A DNA stretch of 64,000 bases from Trichoplax sp. H2 (Eukaryota > Placozoa > Uniplacotomia > Trichoplacea). The notes beneath the pieces were generated by a model, which searched no databases, was not told the DNA's origin, and saw only the letters and a program-made list of their open reading frames with translations. This document shows positions 1 to 15,100 of this stretch, piece by piece (the first letter of the stretch is position 1; every line of letters begins with the position of its first letter). The stretch spans positions 124,001 through 188,000 of the forward strand of contig NOWV01000122.1 in NCBI GenBank assembly GCA_003344405.1, read 5' to 3'. The translations under genes and the position numbers were made by a program.

Positions 1-146
1 TACTTTCTGACATGATAATAATATAGTAGCCTGGCTGGATCATTTCTAAACTTATGTTCATATCCAATGGAACGCCAAGTGCTCAACAACTTCAACAGAC
101 ATGTATTATTAACTTCTCTTTCAATCCTACTATTTTCACCTTGTAG
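1..146 (+). other. Probable intron end (or 5' flank) upstream of the giant exon
   Basis: A pyrimidine-rich tract (CTTCTCTTTCAATCCTAC...TTTTCACC) ends in TTGTAG at 141-146, a good 3' splice site 17 bp before the ATG. An in-frame TAA lies at 110-112. The gene may therefore have a leader or coding exon left of the window. Confidence 0.5.
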
Positions 147-163
147 GTAGTTTTGGAGAGATA

Positions 164-3100
164 ATGGAGGAAGATCGATATAAAGTCGATGCTGTCGATG
201 CTTCTACTGTTTCTACTGCTGCTACTGCTGCTGCCGTTAGTATCCAATCCGGTAGTCAATTAAAGAAGCCAAAAATTCAAGTTACTCCATCGGAAATTAT
301 TCGTAAAGCCGACGCTGAAGCACGCTCGGTTAAAATGCAATCCAATGATGAAGTCGATACCATTAGGCGTAAAGCCAAATTAGCTGCCAAAAGTGTTCTT
401 TCCAAGTGTGATCAAGAGATTGATAAATTACAAGATCGTTATGATCGTAGAATCGCTATTATTGAAGGTAGAGCTGATGATAGGATTGCTAGGGTGATCA
501 GAGTTGCACAACAAGAAGCCAACGAAGCTCGAGCTGCTGGTAAGATGAAAGAAGCTAAAAAAATTATGGAAACAGCTGAAATTGAAATTAACAATTTACG
601 AGCTAAAGTGGATTTAGAAATTACTGAGTTAAAGCGTGAACATAACGACACCATTGCTGAAATGAAACGCCAAGCGGAACACGAAGCCAATCAAATTACC
701 ACCGAAGCAGAATTGGATGCCATTAAAATCCTAACTACTGCTCAAAGTCAATATACCTCTATCGTTATGGGAAGTAAAGCGGAAGCAGTACTCTTGCAAA
801 CCGATCCAGACAGCAAGCAAACTGCTTCTAGTAAGCCATCTTCTAAGGTGGAAAATAAGAAAGGAGCACAACCATCCGAACCAGCAGATACATTATTGTC
901 CCGTGCTGAAGGGAAAGCAGCAGCTATTGAATTACAAAAAAATGGCGAGGCTGAGGTAGCCTTAATTCAAGCTGGTGGTGAAGAAAATATTATACGCAAG
1001 AGAGCCATAAGTCGATTACGTGAAGAAGAAATTAAAAAATCCAGTTGTTCTGAAAGTGTTAACCTGTTAAAGAAGGAAGCCGATGCTATTATGGCTAGAG
1101 CGAAAGCTTCCGCTGCTGAAGCTATAGTTAATTCTGAACGAGAATCGGAAAGATCCAAAGGCTATGGCGATGTTACTACAGCGGTAAAAATGACTGCTAA
1201 TGGCACAATTGAAGAGGCAAGAGTGTTAGCTGAAGGCAAAAGTAGAGCACAACAGTTAAAAACCGATGCCAATATTGCAGCCATTACCATTGAAGCCGAA
1301 GAAAAAGCGGCGACAGTTTTAATCAAAGCTGAAGAAGAAGCGCAAATTATTTATAAAAAGGCAAGAGGAGAAGCGGATTCTATTCGATTGAAAGCAGAAG
1401 GTAAAGCGGAATCGATCAAAATTATTGCTGAAGCTCAAGCGGAGATTGCTGAAAAGAATGGCGATCCAGCCAAAGCGGAACAAATTCGAGCTTCTGCTCG
1501 AGCGGAAGCAGCTCAAGTATTAGCACAAGGCAATGCTGAAGCCGCTAAATTGTTAGCTAAAGCTAACATTGAAGCCAAGAAAGTAGAAACCAAGGCTAAA
1601 CTAGAGCATGCTAAATTGCTTTCTGATGTTCAAATTAAATCCATGAAACTGAAAGAAAATGCCGAAATACGATCGAAAGAACTAATTCACGATAGCGAAG
1701 TTGCTACTTTAACCATGAAATTGGAAGCAGATGCTAAAGTAGCTGAAATTAAAAAGGATTTTGTCTACGCTAGTCGATGTAAGGCAGAAAGTAAAGCACA
1801 AAGTAAAATTATGGCGATTAATGTTGAAAAAGAGTTGAAAGAATATCAAGCTAAAAATGCCATCAAATTAGTAGAATTAGAAGGTCAAAATCAACATGAT
1901 CAAGTCATGATTAGTGTCGAAGGCGAAGCGAGTATCATTATTGCTGAAGCGAAAGGAGAAGCGGAAGCCATACGTGAAATTGCCAATGCTAATGCAAATA
2001 TGGTTTTAGCTCAAGCTGAAAAAGAAGCCAACGATGCTCGAGCTGCTGGCAATGAAGCAAAAGCTAAAAAGATACTTGCTGAAGCTAATTATCAAGCTGA
2101 AATATTGAAAGCAGAAGCTGAAATTCAAGCTGTTCAAATATTAAGTGATGCCAAAATAAAAGCCAATCAATTACGCTCTGAAAAAGAAGCAGAAATTATC
2201 AAGCAATGCTACGAAAATGAAGCACGAGTTATAGGTGAAAATTTTACAAGTTTAGATGCTACTGGTGAGAAAGCAGGTAAAGTAAAGAGCGATGCAATTT
2301 TATTGAAAGCAGAAGAGAAATCGACATTTGTTGCTGTCAAAGCTGAACGAGAAGCGAAAGCTGCTGAAAATGATGGTGATCTCATTCGAGCTGCAGAACT
2401 GCGAGCAGAAGCTTGCACAAGTACTCATACCATTAAAGCATTAGCTCAAGCTGATGCCACCTTAGCTGAAGCTGAAGAGAAAGCCGAAGCTATTACAGCT
2501 CAAAGTGAAAGCGATGCTATGGCTGCTATTCGAAAATCAATCGGTGAAGCAGAATCAATCCTTGCTACTACTCGTGCTCAAGCTGAAAATGTTCGAATCG
2601 ATTATAAACGAAAATCCAATGAAATATTACAAAAAGCAAAGATACAATCGCAAAAGTTACGCGCTGAAGGGAAAGAAAAAGCTGCTGATGAATGCTTACG
2701 ACGAGGTGAAGCAGAAGCAGCTAAAGTTGCAGCTGAAGGTGAAGCAAAATGTGGAAAAATTAATGCTGAAGGTGCTGCTAAAGCCGATAAAGCTAAAATT
2801 GCTGGTGAAGAAAAAGCTGTTCAAATTAAAACCGCTGCTAAAGCCAAAGTTACCGAAATGATGCTAGATGCAAAAGCCAATGCCAACAAAGTTAAAGAAG
2901 AAGCCAAAGCGACAGCTGTTCGCGAATCCAATACTATCTTAGCTCGAGGCTATCGTAAATCGCGCGATGAAGTTAAAGCTGTTGCTTTACAAGCTGAAGC
3001 AAATAAGGAATATTCTAAACAGATGGAAAAAGCGCAATCAACGACAGCAAAATTACTTGCACAAAAAGATATTGAAGTAAAAGCAGTCAATGTTCAAGGA

Positions 3101-6100
3101 GAAGCTGAAATGGAAAGATTGAAAACTACTGCAGAAGCGGTTAGCGTTAAATCGCATGCGAAAGCTGCTGCAATCACTGCTATCATGGACGCAGCAGCCG
3201 ATACAGCGGTTAAAAAAATCAACCAAAAGAATGACCAAGTTATCCTACAGTCTGAAATGAAAGGGAGAGAAGATGCTGCTCGCTTATTAAAAGATGGTAT
3301 TACTGAAGCAACAAGGATGATTATTGATGGTGAAGAGAAAGCTCAACGTTTAAAAACTAAAGTAGCTATTGAAGCTGTCCGAGCTAGAGTATCTGCTGAA
3401 AGTGAAATATTACAATATACAGCGGATAAAGCTGAAGAGAAACGTGAAGGGATTCAACAATCGATTAAACAATTGACAGCACAAGCTGAACAAGAAATCA
3501 AGAAAGTCCTTACATCTGGTAATGAAGTTCGTGCTAATGCTATTCGAGAAGATTTAGCAACAAAAATTGAAGTGATGGAAGTAGAAGGACAAGTACTGAC
3601 CAAACATTTAAGTGAACGTGCTAAAATGGAAGCGGAACGTATCAAAATGGCTGGTAAAATTAAAGAAAATAAAATTTTAAAATTTGCCGAAGCTGATATT
3701 ACCATTGCTACTGCAGCAACATTAGCTGAAGCAAGCAAAGAGAAAGCAATTAAAGATGCTGAATTTGTCAAGAATAAATCTTTAGCTGAAGCCAATTTAG
3801 CTAAAAATAAAGGTGAAAAAGAAGAAGTTATTGATGCTATTATCAACGACGGTAAACAAGAAGCGGAAAGAATTACTAAAGATGCTGAAGTAATTTCATT
3901 ACGATTAATGGCAGAAGCACGCGCTAAAGCAACTAAATTAAGAGCCGAAGCAAGTGCTGAAGCTGAATTGTTAACCGCTGAACAAAATGCAGAAGTGTTG
4001 AAAAATCAAATGTCGGAAGCTGCCGATGCAGCGATTGTAACTGGCAAGAAAGAAGCTGCCAGCGTACGCTTAAAAGCGAAAGAAAATGCACGCGAATCGG
4101 ATTTACGCAATAAAAAGAATGCCGCTACTCGTGCATTAGTTAATGGTGAAATAGCTGCTGAAGTTGCCTTAACAAAATCAGTAACAGATTCTATCCAAAA
4201 ACGAGCTCATGGTGAAAATACCGCAGCGGTAACAACGATGGAAGGTAAAGTGAAATCGATTAAAACAATCACTCATGGCGATATTGAGGCTGTCAAGATA
4301 AAATATGATGGTAAAATTGCTGAAGCTCAACTTCTTGGCGATGTTACTAGAGTGGAAGTATTAAAATTACAACGTGATGCTGAAGTGACTAAAATTACAG
4401 CGTTATCCGCTGCTGAATTAAGTCGTGTCAAATCGGAAGAAGAAGCAGCATCGTTATTAGCACGACGTGAAGAAGAAGCTAAAGTAGCTAAATTAAAAGC
4501 TGATCAATGTCGAAGTGCTGAAAATGTCTTATTACTGGAAGATAAAGCAAAAGCGGATATTTCATCAGCCAATGAGTTAGCTCAATCGATACGTGATAGT
4601 GCTGATGAAAAAATCGATGCTGCATTAGCTGATGGTGATGGCGCTGAAGTTGAAAGAATTCGTTCACAAGCTGAAGTGAAAGCAATTAAAGCAGCAACAG
4701 AAGGAATCATCCAAGCTGTTAATCAAAAAGGTGAAGCTCGATTCAATGCTGCATCAGAAGAAGCCAAATTGGTTGCTGAAGCAGCTAAAATCAATGCAGA
4801 AGGTAAAGCATATTCAACAAGAATAGCTGCTAAAGGTGAAGCTAAATGTATACGTGCTAAAGCTGAAGCTGATGCAAAATATGTTAAAGAGATGTCAAGA
4901 GCAAAAGCGAAAGATTGCATGCGAAAAGGCCATGTTAGTGAAGCTGAAGAAGCATTACAAGCTGGTGAAGCTGAAGCAAAAAGGATAATTTCAGAAGCAA
5001 CGATTGCCGCTACAAATTTAATTGCACAACGTGAAGCTGAAGCTATACAATCATTATCAGAAGGTGGTATTGAGCATGAAAAATTAAAAATTGGTAATCC
5101 TGAAACCGTTATCATTAAAGCTGAAATTGAAGCTGAAGTAATGCGTAATAATAGCAATGGTCAAATAGAAGAATGTTTAATACAATCACAAAGTAAAGCA
5201 AGATTAACAACGATTGAAGCTGAAAGGAATGCTAAAGCAGCTTTCTTAGCTGGTGATGAAGCAAAAGCAGCTGAAATCATTCTACAAGGTCATATTGCAT
5301 CGGCTGAAATGATTGCACGAGGTCAAGCGGAAGCCAGTGATATTAAAGCAAAATGTGACGAAGCCATTGCTCTCAAGTTAGCTGATGCTAAAGCAGATGC
5401 TGTTAAATTAAGTTCAGAGAGAGATTCTATGGCTGCTGAAATTGAATCAGAGTTAAAAGTCAAAGCTTTCAAACTTCAAATTGAATCTGCTGCTCAAGCT
5501 GCTGCACGCCGTGGTGATCCAGAAGCTAAACGTTTAACCATTGAAGGTGATAAAAAAATAGCTACTTTAACCTCGGACAATGATGTCAAAGTAAAAGTAA
5601 TGCGTGCTGAAGGAAACGCTGAAGCAATACGATTACAAGCACAAGCTCAATCTGAAGTAGTTCTTATTCAAAGTAAAGCACAAGCGGAAAATATCCGACT
5701 TCAAGCTGATAATGAAGCAAAAGCAGCGATTGCTAAAGCAAAGCATCAAGCTGAAGCTACCCGACAACAATTAATTAATCAAGCCAATAAGGCTAAAGCC
5801 AATGGCAACGAAGATGAAAGTATCAAATTAAGAGCATCAAGTGAAGCACAAGCTGCTAGAATAATCGCTAAAGGTGAAGTGGAGGCTTGTAAAATTCGTG
5901 GTGAAGCCGTAGTCAAAGCATCAGAAGCAATCAATAAAGGGAAATTAGAAGAAAGTAGTATTCTCCATGAGGGAAGTGTTGAATATCATAAGATTAAATC
6001 AGAAGCTGAAGCCCATGCCTTACTTGATAATGATCTAGACAACAGAGCGGAAGAAGTTGCTGATCAAGGTGAAAAGGAAATTAAACGTTTACAACAACAA

Positions 6101-9100
6101 GAAGATACACATGCTGATATCTTACAGTATCGTGCCCAAGCTGAAATGATTATTGCTAATGCTGAAAAAGATTTAGCATGTGAAAAGATATTATTGGAAG
6201 CTGAAATTCAAGCGTCACGTATCGAGGCAGAAGGTAAAAGTTCAATTATAACTGCTAAAATGGACAGAGAGATTGATAATGCAATCGTACGTGGTGATCA
6301 TAAAGCTGCTATGGAAAGTAAAATGAAAGGTGAAATTGATTCAAGTCAAGTGAAGACTAATGCTAACATTGCAGCAATACGTAAAAAAGCAGAAATGGAA
6401 TCGAAAGCAGCGGCTACAATGGCTGAAGCTGAAGCAGAAGCAAGCCAGTTAAGAGCAGCTGAAGAAGCAAGGATTGCATTATCAAAAGATGACGAAGGCC
6501 AAGCAGCTCAAGCAATGGCCGAAGGAGAAGCTGTTGCTATTCTTATTCGAGGTGAAGGCCAAGCTAAATCTAAAATTATTAATTCTACTGCAGACGTTGA
6601 AGTATTACAAGCTGAAGCATCGATGAAGGCCGATGCTGTACAATTAAAAGCTGAAGCAGCCGCTCATAATGCTGAATTGAGTGGCAATTCGTTATTAGCC
6701 GCTGAAATTAGAGCTAAAGGAGATGCCGATAAAGCCGCATTAAAATTACAAGCTGATGCAGAAGCTGCAAAAGTCAATTCTTATGGTGAAGCAGAAGCTG
6801 TTTTAATTCAAGCAAAATCCAAAGAAGAAAGTATTTTATTAAGAGCGAAAGGAAAATCAGAAGAAATAAAAGCATTCGATGAAGAAGAAGCTAATCGTAT
6901 ATTAGATGAAGCTCAAAGAGACGCTGAAAAAGTGATAGCGGAAGGTAATGCAGAAGCTGAACGTTTGAAAAAATTCGGTGATACTGAATATACAAGGCTA
7001 CATGCTATGGCTACAATCGAATCAGACCGGCAAATTGGTCGTGGTCGAGCTCAAACAGTGAAAGAGAGCGGAAAAGAAAAAGAAGCTGCTGAAATTGAAG
7101 GTCAAGTTGAAGCTAAAAATGTAACATCTAGAGCTGAAATAGAAGCCAATGCAGTTAAAAAACAAGCGGAAATTGAAGCTGCTAATATTCGATCACAGGC
7201 CGAGGCTCGTGCCATAGCTGTAGATAAAACTGGTAATAGTAGTGAAGCCGAGAGAATTCGTCGAGATGGAGAAGTCGATGCAACTAAAGCTCTCGCTATT
7301 GGCATGATCGAAGCTGATAGAATTATTGCAATTGGTAAGCTTGAAACTGAGTTGGAATTCGCAATGGCTAAAGTTCAAGCAGCTAAGCTTAAAGGAGATA
7401 AAAATAGTGCCATTCGACTTACAGCAGAAGCTGAAGCAAAAGTTTCTGAGCAAACTAAAATTCTCGATGCAGAAGCGTTATATCAACGTACGGAAGAAGA
7501 AGCAAAAGCATTACAGCGTAAAGGACAAAACGAGATTCAAGCGATTAAAAAAGCAGCTAAACAATATGTCAATAACGCTAAATCAAGTGGTAGTACTATG
7601 GCTGTATCAATTGTTACTGCTCAAGCTGAAGCAGAAATTAATCGAATTGAAGCAGCTAGAAAAGCAGAAGCGGAAAGATTATTGACAAAGGCTAACGCTG
7701 AAAAAACACTTATAAATGCTGAAGGTAAAGTTGAAGCAATCAAAATGATCGCCCGTGGTGAAGCAGATATAGCTGAATTACTGGATGATAATAAGAAAAT
7801 TAAACAAGTTTTAAATACCGCAGAAATGGATTGTGCTAAAATATTAGCCCAAGCAACACAAGAAGCTTCACGAATTGCTGCAGAGGGCGAAGCTAGTGCT
7901 ACTCAAATTCATGCTCAAGGTTTTGCAACATCGGAAAATATTAAAGCGACAACTAATTCAACCGAAATTGAAAATCTTGGTATGAAACATAAGGCGCAAA
8001 GTATAAAAGAGGTTAAAAATGCAGAAACTAAAAGTACAGTTAAATTAGGCAAAATTGAAAGTATAAAAACACAAGAAATTGCAAAAGCTAACGCTGACAA
8101 GCAAGCTGTTGAGCGTGAAACAGAAGCTTTAAAATCGAGCGGAAATGAAGAGCAAGCTATCCTTAAAAAAGCTCAAAGTGACGCAAATTATATTATTGCT
8201 GTTGCTGCAGCTGAAAGTAAAGCTCTTCAAGCCAAAAGTTTAACTCAAGTTGCTGTTGCAAAAGCGGAACTAGAAAGTAAAATCAAGTTAAAGAAAGCGG
8301 AAAAAAATGAAAATGCTATTACTGAAATGACAGGTGAATTAAAAGCAATTGAAATTTTAGCACAAGCTACCGCTGAAATTGATGGTACGTTACAAAATAA
8401 ATTAGCAAAAATTGAAGCCGAAAAAATTATTGCTGAAGGACAAGCTGCAGTAATAAGAATGAAAGGTAATCCAGTGAAGGCAGCAGAGATGACAGCACAG
8501 ATCCAAGCTAAAGCGATTAAAGCAGCTGCTAAAGCTAAAGCGGACGCTCTCAAAAATAAAGCACAATATGAAGCTAAAGCTGAAAAGATAGTAGCTGAAA
8601 GTCGTACTAATGTAGCGGAACGTTCAGGTGATAAAACCAAAGCTGACCTGACCAAAACAGTTGGTGATATTAAAGCCGGACGAATAATAGCTCTTGCTGA
8701 AGCTCAAGCTTCCCAAATTGTTGCAGAAGCGGATGCTGAATCAGATAAGCTAGTTCAATTAGGCAAGGCTGAATCGCTTAAACATAAAGGTGATGGGGCT
8801 GAAGTGAAACAATTACATGCCAAAGCAGAATCCACCTGTTTAAGAGTAAAAGCAAAGGCTTTAGCCGATGCTATTAAAATTAAGAATGAAGTTGAAGTGG
8901 AATCTAAACGCCAAATTGCAATTGCTGAGTCGAAAGCTGTTCGAGCAAACTCAGAAAAGAAGGCAGCTAATTTGGCCAAATCGAACGATAAGATTAATAG
9001 TAAAAAAGCAAAAATTGAAGGAGATATTCAAGCAGCACGTATAATGGCAACTTGGGAAGCTGAAGCAATTACATTAAAAGCGTTTGCTGAATCCGATGCT

Positions 9101-12100
9101 TTACTAGCAACATGTGAATGTGATGCAGCTACGATTGATATCATATCTTCGAATCAGGCTGATCAAATTAATGATGATGGTAATCCATCGAAGGCAACTA
9201 TTTTAAAGAAAGAAGGTGAAGCAGAATCGAAGGGAAAGCGTATCGAAGGTAGATTAGAAGCTGATAAGATTAAAATACAAGGAGATTGCGAAGTGATCCG
9301 ATTAAAAGCTGCAAAACAAGCTGATAATATAAGATTAACAGCAGAGATGCATGCACATTCAGCTGAAGCTGCTAATAATCACTCTGATGCAATCCGCATT
9401 AAAGGTGATGCACAATATGATGCCGCAAAATTTCAGTGCAATGAAGAGATTAAGGCAGCAAAGATGAAATGTCAAGCAAGTGTTGAATCAATACGTAAAA
9501 ATACTGCCAAAAAGATTGAAGCAGTTAAAGTTAGTAGTGAAAGAATTATGGAAGTGCATTCTGTATCAGGTGATGCAGATGAAGCTACTAAACAGCGAAA
9601 GTATTATTTAGGTAAAATATCTGTTATTGAGGCGGAGCAAGCAGCAAATGTAGCTATTGAAAAAGCTGAAGAAGAAGCTGCAATAATAAAAGCTGAAGCG
9701 AAGATAAAAGCAGCACATGTCATTCAAAATGCAGCAAATCAAGCAGCGGAACTATTAAAGCAAGGTAAAAAATTACAAGCCCAAAATATCACTAAACTTG
9801 CTGAAGAGGAAGCTGCTAAAATATCGCGTTTGGCTGAAATTGAAGCTATCAATGTTAGAGCTATCGCAGAAGCAGAAGCTTTAAGATTAGTAGGCAAGGG
9901 AAAAAGTGAGGCGGCACAAATTGAAGGAGATAAAACTAAAGCTCAAAATGAATTATCTGACGCTAGAGCTAGAGCATATCTTATTGAAGCAAACAGTAAA
10001 GCAACAGTAGTGAAAAATACTGCCGAAACTGAAGCCAATTATATATCAAGATTAGCTGAACTTGAAGCTCAAGATGATATCGAGCGTGGTAACGAAGAAG
10101 CTGCTTCCATTAAAATTTCTGAAGCGGAAGTAGAAAGTAATAGAATAAAAGGTGTAGCAGCAGTTGTGGCTGATAATATTATAGCCATTGGTGAAATTGA
10201 TTCAGCATCACAAAAAGAACTTGTAAAAGCCGAATTCTTACAAGCTAATGGCCAAGAAGCTAAAGCTATCTCGGCGAAGGCTGAAGCTTTATCTGATGCA
10301 ATTACCAAGAAAGGTGAAGTTAACGTTACTAAAGAACAAGAACTATTACAAGTTGAAGTGGCGGCTGCCGTACAGAAAGCAGTTGCCAATATTGAAATAG
10401 CCAAGAGTAAAAATGATCAAATTGAAGCTGATAGAATGCTAAAACTTGCAAAATTAGAGGAAGAGAAACTTAGAAAAATCTCGAAGATTAATAGCGATAA
10501 AGTTAAGAAAATATCTGTTACTGATGCCAACCTCTGTAAAGCCACTGCTGAAGCAAATATTGCTAAAGTTAAAGGTGATGCTAACAAATATAGTCAGTTG
10601 ATGAAAGATGCAATTACTACAGCGGCAAAGAAGAAAGCTTCAATCGAAGAGCACGCTCTTAAAGCTTTTTTAGAAGTTAATGTTGCTGATGTACAACAAG
10701 TAGCTAAAAGTAATGCTATTGCTGCAAATCAAAAACATGACAAAGTAGAAGCTGATAAAATTAAAGCTGTGAGTAAGGCCAAAATTGAAAAATTGCAAGC
10801 TAGTACTTCTGCTGAAATTGCTAAATTTCAAGGGATTGCTGCATTGGAAATCAAAGTTAGTAAAACCCTTGCAGAAGCTGGTGTTCACGAAATTAAAGGC
10901 AACAAGACTCGAGCTATTATTACAAGGTCTGAAGCAGAAGCAGAAAAAATAAGACTTACAGCTGATGCAGAAGGAAAACTTGTCGAGAGATTAGCTGAAA
11001 TTGACGCTGAAGCTATAAGAATTTGTACAAAAGAAGACGGTAAAGCAGCAAGATTACATTATACACAACTTGCGAAAAAAGAGCAAGCCGCGGGAAATCT
11101 CTTAGAAGCTGAAAAATTAAAAGCTGAAGGTGAAGCACAAGCATACATATATAATCACCAAGCTGAAATTGAAGCAAGCAAAGCTATAGCTAAGGGAGAA
11201 GCTGATGGCCTAATAGTAAAGGCAACCGGAAATGCGGAAGCTACACAAAAAATATTTGATGGCCAAGCGGAAGTCGCTTCGATCGAAGGGAATACACTAA
11301 AATCAAATACATTAATTAATAACGGCAACGAGGCTTCAATCTTGATCTTGGCGGAAGCTAGTGCCAAAAGAGAGAGAATATTGGCTAAAAATGAAGCGGT
11401 GTCAATACGAACGACTGCTGCTGCAGCGGCGGAAGGGAATAAATTACGAGTTAACGCTGAAGCTGACAATGCCAGAGTTTTGGGTGATAATGTTAAAGCA
11501 GCGCAATTAGATGGCAATTGCGTAGCTGAATATTGGCAAACAGTACGCCTTGGTGAGATCGAATCCGAAAAGAGGCTTGCGCTTCTTGACGCTGAGGTAG
11601 AAATGATACATTCTAAACGTAAGAGTGACTTATCAAAAGCTCTTGGCGATGAAGTTGGTGCTAAAGTCATCATTGAAACTGGTAAAGTTCAATATGAACG
11701 TGCGAAAGCAGAAATTGAAGCAAAGTATGCTAATTTAATTGCAGAAGTCCAGGTTGATGCGACTCTTCAGAAAGCACAGTCCGATGCAAAAGCAGCAGAT
11801 AAACATGGAAAAGCAGAAGCTGCCGATGAATTCCGACAAGCGGGTAAAAATTCAGCTTTTAGCCTCAGAAGAAATAGTGTAAAGCTGCAGCATAAACGTC
11901 AAGGTGATGCTCAAGGTAGTAAATCTAAAGCGGAAGCGCTACGTAAGGCTGAAGAAATTTTATCTAAAAGTAAAAAGTTGGCTGATGGTAGTAGACAAAG
12001 CAATAATTATAGCAGTGCAGTAAAAATTTCAGCAGATGGCCGCGCTAAAGCAATTGATGTTGTCACTACAGGTGAAGCTCGAGCAATTTTAGCATATGCT

Positions 12101-15100
12101 AATGCAGAAGTAAGAATCGCAAAAGATAAAGGTGACGATAAAACAGTTATACAAGCTAGAGTATTAGGTGACCAAGAAGCTGCTAAGTTGCAGGCCTTAG
12201 GTGAAGCGGAAGCACGACGTTTGAATCTGGTGGGTAAAGCTTCAGCATTAAGATTAGATTCACAAAATCAAGCCAATATATTAGATAAAAAGACACTTTC
12301 CGAAATTGAAGCAGCACGTGAAGTTGGTAATAAAGTTGGAGCAATTAATGTACAAGCTGATGGTCATATACGTAAAGAGCAATTACTTGTAGAAGCAACT
12401 GCAGAAGCTATCAAAATTGAAGCGTTAGCAGAAGCTGAATTTTATAGAATCAAAACCTTAGGAGCAATTTCAGCCGCTCAAACTGCAAATGACACATTAG
12501 AAGTCTATAAATTGGAAACATCATCTAAAATCGAAATTGAAAAATTGAAAACAATGGGTGAAATTGAAGCCAATCGTGTCATTGCTATTGGTGAAGTTAA
12601 TAATCAAAATATAAGAGATGAAGCTGAAATCAACAAGGCTGAATTAGCTGGTGATACTGATCGAGCTGATAGATTAAAAGCAGAACATGAAGTAAAAGAT
12701 ATCCAATGGAGAGCCAAAGCAGAAGCAGAATCAGTTAAAGCTAAAGCTGAGCTTAATGCAAAACTAACTATCTTAAATGCTGAAAAAGAAGCTGAGATTA
12801 AACGTCGAGAAGGCGATGAGAAAAATGCACAGCAGATATTAGCTGAAGCTAAAGCAACAGCAAAATGTATACGTGCAGATGGCGATACAGAAGCGACTAG
12901 AATTTTAGCTCTTGCTAATGTTGATTGTGAAAATGTGAAAGCATTGGCTGAACTAAAATCATCGCAAAAAGTTCTTGAAAATCAAATTAATAATGCTGAG
13001 GCTACAGATCAAAAGAAAAATGTAATTCGATTGAAAGCATCACAAGAAATTAATGATGTTTTACAAAAAGCAACAGCAGATGCGAAACGAATATTTGGTA
13101 TTGCCGCTGCTGAAGCTAATGGAGTTAAAGCCGCGTTAGATAATAAAAGTAAATCTGTGGATGATAAGATGGAACAAGCGAAACTGCAAAAATCATCGAA
13201 ATTGGAATCGGAAAAGATAAAATTTATTGGAAATGCTAATTCGACTAAAGCTAATATTCTTGGTGAAATTGAAGCCGAAAGGATCAAAGCTTACAGTGAA
13301 GCAGAAATTGCACGCGTAGATGACAATGAAGAAATTGCAATCCGTTTAGAGACGGCTGCTGATGTCAAGGCAGTTAGGCTTGAAGCAGAAGCTAAAATCA
13401 AGAATGTTAAGGCAGTTGCCTTACAAGAAGCTCAATTTGCAGCATTAAAAATGGAAGCTAATGCAGAACATGCACTCGCAAAAAATGATGAAATTGAAGC
13501 AAATAACCTTAAATACCAAGGTCAATTGGAAGCGCAATTAATTATTAATGTAAGTGATATCGACTCAGCCTTACTAACTAGGTTAGCCGAAATAGAAGCT
13601 AATAAAGTTAGTTTGTTAGAAAAATCAAGAATATCTAAATTGGATAATGATAGTATTGAAGTAGAGAAAGAAATAACTGCAGTTGAAATCAATGCCATCG
13701 AACGAAAAGCTATCGTTAAAGCTGATGCGATGAAAGCGAAAGCTAAATTAAAAGCTGAAGCCGCAAATGAGATTGCCCACAGTAATGCTCAAGCAGCACT
13801 AAAAAAAGGAGATAAAATTTTAGCTGAAAGATTCATTTTGGAAGGTGAAGCGGAATCCAAAAATATTATTGCTAGGAGTGAAGTAGAAGCAGAAGAAATT
13901 CTCGCTTTAGCAGTTGCGGAAACGCAAGAGCTAAAGGCAAATTTAAGCGTGATTATTGCTGAAGTAGAGGATAAAGGAGACCATGAAGCTATCCAATTGG
14001 AAAATGAAGTTAACATTCTTCGAGCGAAAACTAGTGCAGAGGTAAATTACATACTAAAAAGTAAAGAGCTAGACGCACAAGTCTTTGAAGCAAAAGAAAA
14101 ATTTAAAGCTGAAGAATTAGAGAAAAAGGGCAATGCCATTGAAGCTACAAAAATGAGAGCTTACGCCGCCGCTGAAACAAATAAAATTCGTGCCCTAGCT
14201 GATGTTGAAGCTAAGCAGTTACAAACAGAATGTGAAATTGATGTATTAAAAACTCAGGCAATTACTAGAGTTGCCAAAGCAAGACAGTCAGGAGATGCAG
14301 CTAAGGCAATCAATATTGAGACAGAGATGAATGTAGATACAGTCTTATTAGAGACTGCAACAGAAATAGAAAGTATTAGGGCAGCTGCTAGAGCAAACGC
14401 TAATTTGATTATTGAAAAAGCTAGAGCGGATGTAAATGCACTACAATCTCAGTATAATCTAAAAATAGCTCAGGCTAAAGCTAATAATAATATCGAAGAA
14501 GCAGATTCATTGCAAAAGCAGTGTTCTACGGAAGTCTTGGAAATTATTTCAAAAGCTGAAGCTGATGCCTGCATGATTGAAGAAGATGCTAAGGCTGATT
14601 GTGAACGTTTAGAAATGGCATGCAAAGCAAATATTGTTAGACTTAAGGCCGCAAGTTCTGCAGAGAAAGCACGAAATGAGGGTAAATTTGCAGAAGCTGC
14701 TCAATTTGAAATTGATGGTGAGAAACAAGCATTAGAAATAGAGATCGAAGGTGAAATTATTGCTGCAAGAATTCGATCAGAGGCCAAGGCTCAAGCCATC
14801 CTAATTAAATCGAAGGCAGAAGCAGCTGCAGCTAGATTATCAGGAAATGATATGAAAGCGTCAAGAATACTTGCTGAAGGCGAAGCTTTAGCTAATAGCA
14901 CTATTACGGAAGGAGAAGCAACAGCTGATAAATTAAAGCTGGAATTAGCAATCAAGCAATCACAACTTAAGAACGGCTACAGAGAACTGGGTGCCATTGA
15001 AGCTGAATATAAATCAAATACCGAACAAATAAGAGCCGATGGTAGAATAAATGAAATTAGAATGCGCGCTACAGTAGATGCAGAAGCTGCAGTTTTAAAT

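Noticed and set aside
2505-2861. Plus-strand Lys/Leu-rich frames inside the giant exon (also 7326-7685 and 17694-17876)
   Set aside because: Overlapping shifted frames of the repeat-coding exon, with no start context or family resemblance.
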